NCBI GenBank assembly: GCA_023388965.1 | Contig: JAEWFF010000042.1 | Coordinates: 1 to 6,091 of the forward strand | Length of the DNA: 6,091 nt | DNA from: Pseudomonadota bacterium | GTDB lineage: Bacteria > Pseudomonadota > Alphaproteobacteria > Rhizobiales > Methylopilaceae | Direction: 5' to 3' | Shown here: in pieces, positions 1 through 5,529 of the stretch | Layout: every line of letters starts with the position of its first letter | Position numbering within the stretch: the first letter of the stretch is position 1 | The notes under the pieces: generated by a model | The model's database searches: none | What the model was told of the DNA's origin: nothing | Seen by the model: the letters and a program-made list of their open reading frames with translations, nothing else | Program-made: the position numbers and the translations under genes

Positions 1-214
1 GCGAGACGATCTTCATCACCACCGGATAGCTGATCGAGCCGCCGAGCTTGACCGCCTCGTCCGCCGACGTCGCCAGCCCCTCGCCCGGCACCGGAATGCC
101 GTACGCATCCGACACAAGCTTGGCCTCCGGCGCCGTCAGCGCATCGCGCCCCGCCGCCTTCACACCGTCCAGAACCTTCCGGACAGCAACTCGATTTACC
201 TTCAACTCCGTCAT
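1..214 (-). CDS. ATP-grasp acyl-CoA synthetase (acetate--CoA ligase, ADP-forming family), N-terminal part only
   Basis: Partial gene: the start is inside the window and the 3' end runs off the left edge. The visible 71 residues start MTELKVNR and contain APEAKLVSDAYGIPVP, then an alanine-rich stretch and YPVVMKIVS. This matches the start of the ATP-grasp (beta, ATP-grasp_5) domain of ADP-forming acetyl-CoA synthetase-like enzymes, which join a carboxylate to CoA using ATP. The start at 214 is supported by AGGAG at 221-225, six bases upstream. The gene lies 51 bases downstream of frc on the same strand and is probably cotranscribed. From that context it could make formyl-CoA, oxalyl-CoA or another thioester to prime the Frc/Oxc cycle; this is inference. 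The catalytic ATP-grasp residues and any CoA-binding alpha domain lie outside the window, so the substrate and full domain layout cannot be judged. Confidence 0.8.
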   Translation of the reverse strand, partial: MTELKVNRVAVRKVLDGVKAAGRDALTAPEAKLVSDAYGIPVPGEGLATSADEAVKLGGSISYPVVMKIVS

Positions 215-265
215 CGTAATCTCCTGATCTTTATCGTTCCGCGGAATGGTCGCCGCTTCCCAGGT

Positions 266-1543
266 TTATTCGGCGGCCTGGCGCGCCGGCTCTCCGGTTG
301 CGCCCGAGGCCTTGATGGCCTGGATGCGCTGTTCGTCGAGCTTCAGAACCTTGGTGAGGATTTCGTCCGTATGCTCGCCGAGCAGCGGCGAACGATCGAC
401 CTTCACACTGTTGTCCGACAGTTTAACGGGCTGCCCGACGGTAATGTATTCACCGCGCGTCGGATGATCGACACGCGCAAGCGTGCCGGTGACGTACAGC
501 GACTCGTCTTCGGAAATCTCCTTCATCGAGAGGATCGGACCGCACGGGATGTCGACCTTGTTGAGGATTTCCATGGCCTCGAACTTGCTCTTGGTCATGG
601 TCCACTTCTCGATCTCGCCGAAGATCTCGTTGAGACGCGGCAGACGCGCCGCCGGCTTGGCGTAATCGGGGTGATCCTTCCATTCGGGACGGCCGATCAC
701 ATCGCACACCGCTCCCCAGACCTGAGCCTGGGTGATGAAGTAGATATAGGCGTTCGGATCGGTTTCCCAACCCTTGCACTTCAGGATACGGCCCGGCTGG
801 CCGCCACCGCTGTCATTACCGGCGCGCGGAACCGCATCGCCGAACGGAATGCCTTCACCGTACTGACTGTACTCGGTGAGCGGACCATGCGCGAGGCGCT
901 GCTGATCGCGCATCTTCACGCGGCACAGATTCAGAACCGAATCCTGCATTGACACGGTCACGCGCTGGCCCTTGCCCGAATGCGTACGATGGAACAGGGC
1001 GGTGACGATGCCGAGCGCCAGATGCAGGCCGGTGCCGGAATCGCCGATCTGCGCGCCGGTGACGAGCGGAAGCCCGTCGCGGAATCCCGTCGTCGAGGCC
1101 GAGCCGCCGGTGCACTGCGCGACGTTCTCATAGACCTTGCAGTCCTCGAACGGACCGGGGCCGAAGCCCTTGATCGAGGCGACGATTATGCGCGGATTGA
1201 TCTTCTGGATGTTCTCCCAGGAGAAGCCCATACGATCCAGAACGCCCGGCGCGAAGTTCTCGACCATCACGTCGCAGGCCTTGATGAGCTCCGTAAGGAC
1301 GAATTTGCCTTCGGGATTCTTGGCGTCGAGCGTAATCGAGCGCTTGTTGGCGTTGAGCATGGTGAAATAGAGGCTGTCGACATTGGGAATGTCGCGCAGC
1401 TGCGAGCGGGTGATGTCGCCCTCGCCCGGTCGTTCGACCTTGATCACATCGGCGCCAAACCACGCCAGAAGCTGGGTGCAGGTCGGGCCCGACTGAACAT
1501 GCGTGAAGTCGAGAATGCGAACGCCATCCAATGGCTTGCCCAT
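266..1543 (-). CDS. frc: Formyl-CoA:oxalate CoA-transferase
   Basis: Class III CoA-transferase (CaiB/BaiF fold) of 425 residues, the usual length for Frc/YfdW. It moves CoA from formyl-CoA to oxalate, giving oxalyl-CoA and formate in the cytoplasm. The start MGKPLDGVRILDFTHVQSGP and the blocks ENVAQCTGG, LKCKGWETDPNAYIYF and LLGEHTDE match Frc of Oxalobacter formigenes and E. coli YfdW from memory. Asp168 in the motif GDSG corresponds to catalytic Asp169 of O. formigenes Frc. Residue 48 is Gln, as in YfdW, where the O. formigenes enzyme has Trp48. The glycine loop that covers the active site reads SGGGQP (245-250), with Ser in place of the first Gly of the usual GGGGQP. The start has a good ribosome site (GGGAG at 1550-1554, five bases away). 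The gene is 40 bases downstream of the reductase-PAS gene and probably shares its transcript. A related succinyl- or acetyl-CoA-using transferase is possible, but oxc nearby argues for oxalate. Confidence 0.93.
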   Translation of the reverse strand: MGKPLDGVRILDFTHVQSGPTCTQLLAWFGADVIKVERPGEGDITRSQLRDIPNVDSLYFTMLNANKRSITLDAKNPEGKFVLTELIKACDVMVENFAPGVLDRMGFSWENIQKINPRIIVASIKGFGPGPFEDCKVYENVAQCTGGSASTTGFRDGLPLVTGAQIGDSGTGLHLALGIVTALFHRTHSGKGQRVTVSMQDSVLNLCRVKMRDQQRLAHGPLTEYSQYGEGIPFGDAVPRAGNDSGGGQPGRILKCKGWETDPNAYIYFITQAQVWGAVCDVIGRPEWKDHPDYAKPAARLPRLNEIFGEIEKWTMTKSKFEAMEILNKVDIPCGPILSMKEISEDESLYVTGTLARVDHPTRGEYITVGQPVKLSDNSVKVDRSPLLGEHTDEILTKVLKLDEQRIQAIKASGATGEPARQAAE

Positions 1544-1583
1544 CGTGATCTCCCTTTTTTCTCTACGTTATGCCGGGCCCGGT

Positions 1584-2897
1584 TCAGGCTTCTCCGCCGA
1601 GCTCGGCAACGCGCTTCCTGAGCGCTTTGGTTTCCTCGAAACGCCGGGTCACATCGCGCATGGTCGCGACCATGCCGACGATGCGGTTGTCCGGACGCTT
1701 CAACGGCGTGATGGTGAATTCGAGTGAAATGCGATGACCGTCCTTGTGACGGCCGGGGACGGCGAGAATATCGCCGGTGCCATAGCGGCTGACGCCGCTT
1801 TCCATCACCGCCCGATAGCCCTGCCAATGGCGCTCGCGGAACGGTTCAGGAATAATGAGGTCGAGCGTGCGCCCGACCGCCTCATCGGCGCTATAGCCGA
1901 AGATTCTCTCCGCGCCGGAATTCCACAACACGATGTGGCCGGCACGATCGCTGGCGACGAGCCCATCGGCCGCGCTGGCAAGCAGCGCGCGCCCGACATC
2001 CTCTTCGCCGAAACCGAAATCGCTGCGCGGCTGCGCGGCACGGCGCGGCCGTTCTAGATTTGTCGGTGCGCCCAGCGGCGCTTCGAAATCCGTCTCGCCG
2101 TCGTACAGATCCTCGACGGGTCCGAAGAATTCAGCATGTATCTGCTGCCGGGGCACGCCGGCATTGATGAGGCCGAGCGCGAAGCGGCGCATAAAGGGGC
2201 GCGGCCCGCACATATAGAAATCGGCATCGGCCAGAGGCGTATTCTCGGAGAGCCAGCCCATATCGATACGGCCGGCGATATCGTAATCGCGCCCCTCGAC
2301 ATCGTCCGCTCCCGGCCGGGAATAGAAGACCGTGCTATGGAGATTGGGGCTGGCGGCGGCGATCTCGCGGATATGGTCGGCGAAGACATGGGTCGCGCGA
2401 TTAGCTGTCGAATGGATGAAATGGACCGGAAGGGTCGCATTCCGGCCGGTGAGCGCACCGAGCATGCTGACAAGCGGCGTCAGCCCGACGCCGCCAGACA
2501 GAAGCACGATGGGACGCGGCGGCGCTTTCGGCAGGACGAAACTGCCCTGCGGCGCCAGCGCCGGAATCTCGGCCCCCGTCTGCAGGGATTTATGGATCCA
2601 GTTCGAGGCCAGCCCGAACGTCTCGCGCTTGACGGAGATGCGATAGGCGTGGCCGCCCGGCGCGGAAGAAATGGAATAGCTGCGCTTGAGGCGCGGGCGT
2701 CCGGGAATGTCCAGAAGCAGGGTCAGATGCTGACCCGGCCGGTGCGCGATGGGAGAGCCGTCCGACGGGCGCAGAAAAAAGGAAGTGACGAAATCGCTCT
2801 CGAATGTGTGGCCGACGACGGTCAGAGGCCGCCAGCCGGCCCAGGCGCGCTTGCCTGTTCCGCACTCAGACCGATCGTTCCCCACCGCCTTCAGCAT
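1584..2897 (-). CDS. Flavohemoglobin-like FAD/NAD(P)H reductase fused to a C-terminal PAS domain
   Basis: A 437-residue soluble two-module protein with no signal peptide or membrane segment. Residues about 22-125 are an FAD-binding barrel of the ferredoxin-reductase superfamily: RPGQHLTL (53-60), the flavin motif RSYSISS (72-78) and RISVKRETFGLASNW (86-100). Residues about 128-260 are the NAD(P)H module: SGGVGLTP (134-141), CGPRPFM (230-236) and the C-terminal EFFGP (256-260), whose Glu matches the catalytic Glu of flavohemoglobin Hmp. There is no globin in front and no 2Fe-2S ferredoxin domain behind. Instead, after a linker (about 262-300), there is a PAS domain (about 301-418) with WNSGAERIFGYS and IPEPFRERHWQGY. 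His357 aligns with the FixL heme-ligand histidine, so a heme PAS is possible; flavin or no cofactor are alternatives. The start at 2897 has GAGG five bases upstream. The gene diverges from nsrR across a 125-base gap with a candidate NsrR operator. A role in nitric oxide or nitrite chemistry or redox sensing is inferred. Confidence 0.82.
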   Translation of the reverse strand: MLKAVGNDRSECGTGKRAWAGWRPLTVVGHTFESDFVTSFFLRPSDGSPIAHRPGQHLTLLLDIPGRPRLKRSYSISSAPGGHAYRISVKRETFGLASNWIHKSLQTGAEIPALAPQGSFVLPKAPPRPIVLLSGGVGLTPLVSMLGALTGRNATLPVHFIHSTANRATHVFADHIREIAAASPNLHSTVFYSRPGADDVEGRDYDIAGRIDMGWLSENTPLADADFYMCGPRPFMRRFALGLINAGVPRQQIHAEFFGPVEDLYDGETDFEAPLGAPTNLERPRRAAQPRSDFGFGEEDVGRALLASAADGLVASDRAGHIVLWNSGAERIFGYSADEAVGRTLDLIIPEPFRERHWQGYRAVMESGVSRYGTGDILAVPGRHKDGHRISLEFTITPLKRPDNRIVGMVATMRDVTRRFEETKALRKRVAELGGEA

Positions 2898-2963
2898 GCC
2901 CGCCTCGCTCTGCGCGACCGCCCGCGAGGGGCGCCGGTCGACAACCCGCCCTCAGGCGGCTAT

Positions 2964-2993
2964 AAACATGCACGGATAATACCTATATTCAAG
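2964..2993. promoter_or_regulatory. Candidate NsrR operator, copy 1 (divergent promoter region)
   Basis: In the 125-base gap between the reductase-PAS gene and nsrR. It contains CATGCA (2967-2972), six bases, then ATACCTAT (2979-2986) and an AT-rich tail. The same arrangement with the same spacing recurs at 3531-3560, with 22 of 30 positions identical. This AT-rich stretch stands out in a GC-rich background and ends 29 bases before the nsrR start, a natural place for autoregulation and for control of the divergent gene. Possible -10 hexamers lie within it (TATATT at 2984-2989 on the plus strand), but no convincing -35 was found, so promoters are not assigned. NsrR as the binding protein is inferred from context. 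The rest of the gap holds only small GC-rich hairpins (2946-2959 and 2915-2940) in the presumed leader of the reductase-PAS gene. Confidence 0.5.
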
Positions 2994-3022
2994 CCATATC
3001 TTTTCCCTTAGGGACAATTGGT

Positions 3023-3472
3023 ATGCGGCTCACAAGCTACACCGACTATTCCCTCCGCGTTCTAATGTATCTAGGCGCCCGGCCCGATCGTCTATGCTCG
3101 GTGGCCGAGATTTCGCGCGCCTACGGCATCTCGCAGAACCACCTGATGAAAGTGGTCAACGGCCTGGGAAAGCAGGGATATGTGGCAAGCGCCCGCGGCC
3201 GCACGGGCGGAATCCGGCTCGGAAAACCCGCCGATCAAATTTCCGTTGGCGAGGTCGTCCGCGAGACGGAGGACGGATTCGAACTGGTCGACTGCCAGCG
3301 ATGCGTGATCTCCGCGGCCTGCGGATTTGCCAGCGTGCTGGACGAGGCCATGGCCGCTTTCATGGCCGTTCTCGACAATTATACCCTTGCCGACCTTCTG
3401 GTGCGGCGGGCCGAACTGTCGGCTCTGTTCCTTACCGACAAGCCGGACAAGCCCGACGCCCTGCCCGCCTGA
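3023..3472 (+). CDS. nsrR: Rrf2-family nitric oxide-sensing transcriptional repressor NsrR
   Basis: A 149-residue cytoplasmic Rrf2 regulator. The N-terminal winged helix (residues 1-75) reads MRLTSYTDYSLRVL, then GISQNHLMKVVNGL (recognition helix region) and RGRTGGIRLGKPA, all close to E. coli NsrR. The iron-sulfur loop is VDCQRCVISAACGF, with Cys91, Cys94 and Cys100. Asp8, the fourth cluster ligand in Streptomyces NsrR, is present. DNYTLADL (117-124) is an NsrR signature. Known NsrR proteins lose DNA binding when nitric oxide attacks the cluster, releasing genes such as hmp and yeaR. The first cysteine gap is two residues, where E. coli NsrR has four. The start at 3023 has AGGGA at 3010-3014, eight bases upstream. 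The gene has no terminator of its own; a T-run at its end (3475-3480) is not preceded by a clear stem. A cluster-sensing Rrf2 relative other than NsrR is possible but less likely given the neighbours. Confidence 0.85.
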   Translation: MRLTSYTDYSLRVLMYLGARPDRLCSVAEISRAYGISQNHLMKVVNGLGKQGYVASARGRTGGIRLGKPADQISVGEVVRETEDGFELVDCQRCVISAACGFASVLDEAMAAFMAVLDNYTLADLLVRRAELSALFLTDKPDKPDALPA

Positions 3473-3506
3473 TGTTTTTTGCATTCACTTCGTAAATCAG
3501 GTATCG

Positions 3507-3543
3507 ACAATGCATGTTTTGCGCGCTACAAATCATGCATCGC
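3507..3543. repeat. Imperfect inverted repeat upstream of the yeaR-like gene
   Basis: A dyad centred on 3525 in the 96-base gap between nsrR and the yeaR-like gene. Pairs run 3507-3508 with 3542-3543, 3510-3516 (AATGCATG less its first base) with 3534-3540, and 3518-3521 (TTTG) with 3529-3532 (CAAA). That is 13 of 15 positions paired around a seven-base centre. Each arm carries ATGCAT (3510-3515 and 3535-3540), the core of the E. coli NsrR half-site, but the two cores are 25 bases apart rather than 11. The right arm overlaps copy 2 of the shared element. It may be an extended operator or two half-sites about two and a half helical turns apart. Confidence 0.45.
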
Positions 3544-3560
3544 TTATACCTATTTTGAGG
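3531..3560. promoter_or_regulatory. Candidate NsrR operator, copy 2 (before the yeaR-like gene)
   Basis: Second copy of the 30-base element at 2964-2993, in the same orientation: CATGCA (3534-3539), six bases, ATACCTAT (3546-3553), then TTTTGAGG. It ends within the ribosome binding site of the next gene, so a bound repressor would block initiation of the yeaR-like operon or sit over its promoter. Sharing this element with the nsrR region suggests one regulator for both promoters. It also suggests that the yeaR-like gene is not simply read through from nsrR. Assignment to NsrR is inference. Confidence 0.5.
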
Positions 3561-3562
3561 TG
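3557..3562 (+). promoter_or_regulatory. Ribosome binding site that sets the GTG start of the yeaR-like gene
   Basis: GAGGTG lies six bases before GTG at 3569. The frame is open further upstream to a TTG at 3479, but that start has only a T-run before it, and the extra residues would cover the operator-like DNA. A second in-frame GTG at 3560 is inside the ribosome site and too close to use it. The start at 3569 is therefore preferred. Confidence 0.7.
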
Positions 3563-3568
3563 AGCACC

Positions 3569-3958
3569 GTGCGCCATCTGTCCCTGTCTCAGGCGAGAAA
3601 TTTCCCGGGTATCGTCGATCGGCTTGGCATCAATGTCATCACGGCCGACCTGCCGGACGGGCTCGAACTCTACGCCCGCACACCGGACTTCACGGCCGCG
3701 ACCATTCCCGCCGATCTGAAAAGCGGTCATTTCCTGACCGAGGACGCCTGGGGCGTCATCCGTGTCATCGAGGGCGCCGTGCACTATGCGCTGGAGCCGC
3801 CGAACACCGCCTCGATCGTCCTGCGCGCCGGCGAGAGCGCGGTGATCGAGCCGAACATGCTGCATCACATCGAATTCGTGGAGCGCGGCGTTTTCTTCAT
3901 CGAGTTCCACCTCCCGGCGGAGAAGGTCCGCGAGAGCAGCCGCGTGCGCGGCTCCTGA
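3569..3958 (+). CDS. YeaR-like DUF1971 cupin protein
   Basis: A small soluble protein of 129 residues with a GTG start, 97 bases after nsrR. The body LPDGLELYARTPDFTAATIP (28-47), WGVIRVIEGAVHYAL (61-75), AGESAVIEPNMLHHIE (87-102) and FFIEFHL (109-115) is the beta-sandwich pattern of DUF1971, a cupin-like family. His99 and His100 could be metal-binding cupin residues. E. coli YeaR belongs to this family and its operon is induced by nitrate and nitric oxide through NarL and NsrR. Finding a relative next to nsrR fits that pattern. The biochemical function is not known, and no enzyme activity is claimed. It begins a likely operon with the membrane protein 28 bases downstream and the HPP-CBS gene. 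Some family members are annotated as tellurite-resistance-like, without support here. Confidence 0.85.
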   Translation: MRHLSLSQARNFPGIVDRLGINVITADLPDGLELYARTPDFTAATIPADLKSGHFLTEDAWGVIRVIEGAVHYALEPPNTASIVLRAGESAVIEPNMLHHIEFVERGVFFIEFHLPAEKVRESSRVRGS

Positions 3959-3986
3959 GCGGGATGCTTCCGATGGAGCCGATGCC

Positions 3987-4304
3987 ATGGCCGCGGACAG
4001 GTTTGTTGCCCTTGTCCTTCTGTTCATTGCGGCCGGCGCAGCGTCGACAACCCTGTCGGCGCTGCTGGCAGCGAACGGCGTACGCACCTCGCGCCTGATC
4101 GAAATGACCATCGGCACCACGGTTTTCTGCGCGAGCCTCGGGCTCGCCTTCCAGCGCTTCGGCCTTGTGGCGGCGGCCGCGGCGCTCGCCGTTTCGTGGA
4201 TCGCCTATCGCGGCTTCCCGCATAGCCGGCGGATCGAACAGGTTGGCGCCTGGACCTCGGCCGCAGCTTTTCTTGCTTTTCTTTCCATTCTTCCCCAAGC
4301 CTGA
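3987..4304 (+). CDS. Small membrane protein of unknown function
   Basis: An unrecognised protein of 105 residues, mostly hydrophobic, with about four predicted membrane segments: residues 6-28, 38-56, 58-76 and 86-103. Short basic loops (RTSR at 33-36, HSRR at 79-82) suggest topology. There is no cleavable signal peptide and no catalytic or metal motif; the single Cys is at position 48. The ATG at 3987 has GGAG at 3975-3978, eight bases upstream. It sits 28 bases after the yeaR-like gene and 39 bases before the HPP-CBS gene, in the same direction. It is therefore probably cotranscribed and may assist the HPP transporter or act in the same nitric oxide / nitrite response. Coding is supported by conserved direction, spacing and GC-rich third positions, not by recognised homology. 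Confidence 0.7.
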   Translation: MAADRFVALVLLFIAAGAASTTLSALLAANGVRTSRLIEMTIGTTVFCASLGLAFQRFGLVAAAAALAVSWIAYRGFPHSRRIEQVGAWTSAAAFLAFLSILPQA

Positions 4305-4323
4305 CGGCACATTCGCCGTCTTT
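4303..4323 (+). other. Short hairpin between the membrane-protein and HPP genes
   Basis: GACGGC (4303-4308) and GCCGTC (4315-4320) form a perfect six-base-pair stem with a six-base loop, overlapping the stop codon of the membrane-protein gene and followed by only three T. It is too weak for a sure terminator. It may trim or attenuate transcription, or simply be chance in GC-rich DNA. Confidence 0.3.
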
Positions 4324-4343
4324 ACGAACGACCGACCCCGACC

Positions 4344-5486
4344 ATGAACGATCTGTCTCCGTCCGCTTACGCGAAAAAAGCCGGCGCGCGCCCCGATGCG
4401 CCGCCGCCGAAACGCCGCCTCTGGCGTCCGATTCTTGCGGGCGCCACGATTCGCGAGCGCCTGCTCGCCTGTCTGGGCGCGGTTCTCGCCATCGGCCTCA
4501 CCGGCCTCATCTGTGCCATCGCCACCGGCGGTGATGGCACATTGCCCCTGATCGTCGCCCCGATGGGCGCGTCGGCGGTTCTCGTCTTTGCCGTACCGAC
4601 AAGTCCCCTCGCCCAGCCCTGGCCGGTGATCGGCGGCAATGTCATTTCCGCCATGTCGGGACTTGCCGTGGTTCATGTCATACCCGATCCCGTCATCGCT
4701 GCCGGCTTCGCCTGCGGACTTGCGATCCTTCTCATGTCGGCGCTGCGCTGCCTTCATCCTCCGGGCGGCGCGGCGGCTCTGGTCGCGGCCCTCGGCGGCC
4801 CCGGCGCGAGCGCCATGGACCTCACTTTCCCGCTCATTCCCGTGGGTCTGAACGCGATCATTCTCGCTGTGCTCGGCATTGCGTTCCACCGTGCCTGCGG
4901 ACGGGCCTATCCGCACCGTGCCGTCCGGCCCGGCGCGAGCGCTCTGGCTGGCAGCGGCCGGCAGCCGACGGCGGCACGCCGTATCGGATTCCGCCCGGAA
5001 GACATCGACGTCGCGCTCGACAAGATGGGCGAGACCTTCGACATCAGCCCCGAGGATCTCGGGCGCCTGCTGCACGAGGTCGAACTGAGCGCGCTGGTGC
5101 GCGCAAATCCCGACATCACCTGTGCCGACATCATGACGCGCGATGTCATCACGATTAACCGCTCCGCGCATCCGAGCGCCGCACGTTCTCATCTCATGAC
5201 GCACGATATCCGCGCGCTGCCGGTCGTCGACGACGAGGATCACGTGCTGGGCATTGTCGGCATCAAGCAATTGCAGACGCCCGCATCGCGCGTGTCGGCC
5301 ATGATGGATATGGCGGTCACCGCTTTTCCCGACACACCGGCGCTGGAACTGATCGGCAAGATTTCGGACGGGCAATCGCACACCATCGTCGTTGTCGATC
5401 GCGAAAACCGTCTGCAGGGCATCATCACGCAGACCGATCTTCTCGCGGCCCTGGCGACGGGAATGCGCGTACCACGCGCGGCCTGA
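4344..5486 (+). CDS. HPP-family integral membrane protein with two C-terminal CBS domains
   Basis: 380 residues. After a basic N-terminus, about five membrane segments cover residues 40-183, with the family hallmark HPPGGAAAL at 138-146 after LLMSALRCL. A cytoplasmic linker (about 185-255) leads to a CBS pair: CBS1 about 258-311 (ADIMTRDVITINR, then ALPVVDDEDHVLGIVGI) and CBS2 about 315-372 (TIVVVDRENRLQGIITQTDLL). CBS pairs commonly bind adenine nucleotides and gate transporters or enzymes. HPP proteins of cyanobacteria and plant chloroplasts have been shown to transport nitrite, so nitrite or a related anion is a reasonable but unproven substrate here, and the nsrR/yeaR context supports it. 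No clear ribosome site precedes the ATG at 4344, so translation may depend on the upstream gene. It is the last gene of the rightward operon and ends before a strong terminator. The exact substrate and direction of transport are unknown. Confidence 0.88.
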   Translation: MNDLSPSAYAKKAGARPDAPPPKRRLWRPILAGATIRERLLACLGAVLAIGLTGLICAIATGGDGTLPLIVAPMGASAVLVFAVPTSPLAQPWPVIGGNVISAMSGLAVVHVIPDPVIAAGFACGLAILLMSALRCLHPPGGAAALVAALGGPGASAMDLTFPLIPVGLNAIILAVLGIAFHRACGRAYPHRAVRPGASALAGSGRQPTAARRIGFRPEDIDVALDKMGETFDISPEDLGRLLHEVELSALVRANPDITCADIMTRDVITINRSAHPSAARSHLMTHDIRALPVVDDEDHVLGIVGIKQLQTPASRVSAMMDMAVTAFPDTPALELIGKISDGQSHTIVVVDRENRLQGIITQTDLLAALATGMRVPRAA

Positions 5487-5503
5487 ACAGGAAGAATTGC
5501 GTG

Positions 5504-5520
5504 CCCGCGCCGAGCGCGGG
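5504..5520 (+). other. GC hairpin preceding the terminator
   Basis: CCCGCGC (5504-5510) and GCGCGGG (5514-5520) form a perfect seven-base-pair stem with a three-base loop, 17 bases after the HPP-CBS stop. It lacks a T-run and sits just before the intrinsic terminator, so it may protect the 3' end of the mRNA or slow polymerase. Confidence 0.5.
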
Positions 5521-5529
5521 ACTTTGCGC

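Noticed and set aside
1571..1582. Palindrome GCCGGGCCCGGT between the reductase-PAS gene and frc as a terminator
   Set aside because: It is a loopless palindrome without a T-run in the direction of transcription; this is expected by chance in GC-rich DNA, and the genes look cotranscribed.
980..1621. Open frame on the plus strand opposite frc
   Set aside because: It is antisense to a full-length conserved Frc, has no domain, and spans the frc start and the junction with the next gene.
2136..3011. Open frame on the plus strand opposite the reductase-PAS gene
   Set aside because: The opposite strand encodes clear FAD, NAD and PAS motifs through this stretch. This frame has low-complexity Arg/Gly-rich composition and runs through the divergent promoter region.
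2898..3022. Specific -35/-10 promoters for nsrR and the reductase-PAS gene
   Set aside because: Possible -10 hexamers exist on both strands (for example TATATT at 2984-2989), but no -35 at 16-18 bases spacing is convincing, so no promoter was assigned.
3450..3482. Possible terminator at the end of nsrR because of the T-run at 3475-3480
   Set aside because: The sequence before the T-run does not form a clear G+C stem with a short loop.
3479..3568. Upstream extension of the yeaR-like protein to a TTG at 3479
   Set aside because: There is no ribosome site before the TTG, the extra residues do not resemble the family, and the DNA holds the operator-like repeats. GAGGTG before GTG 3569 gives a better start.
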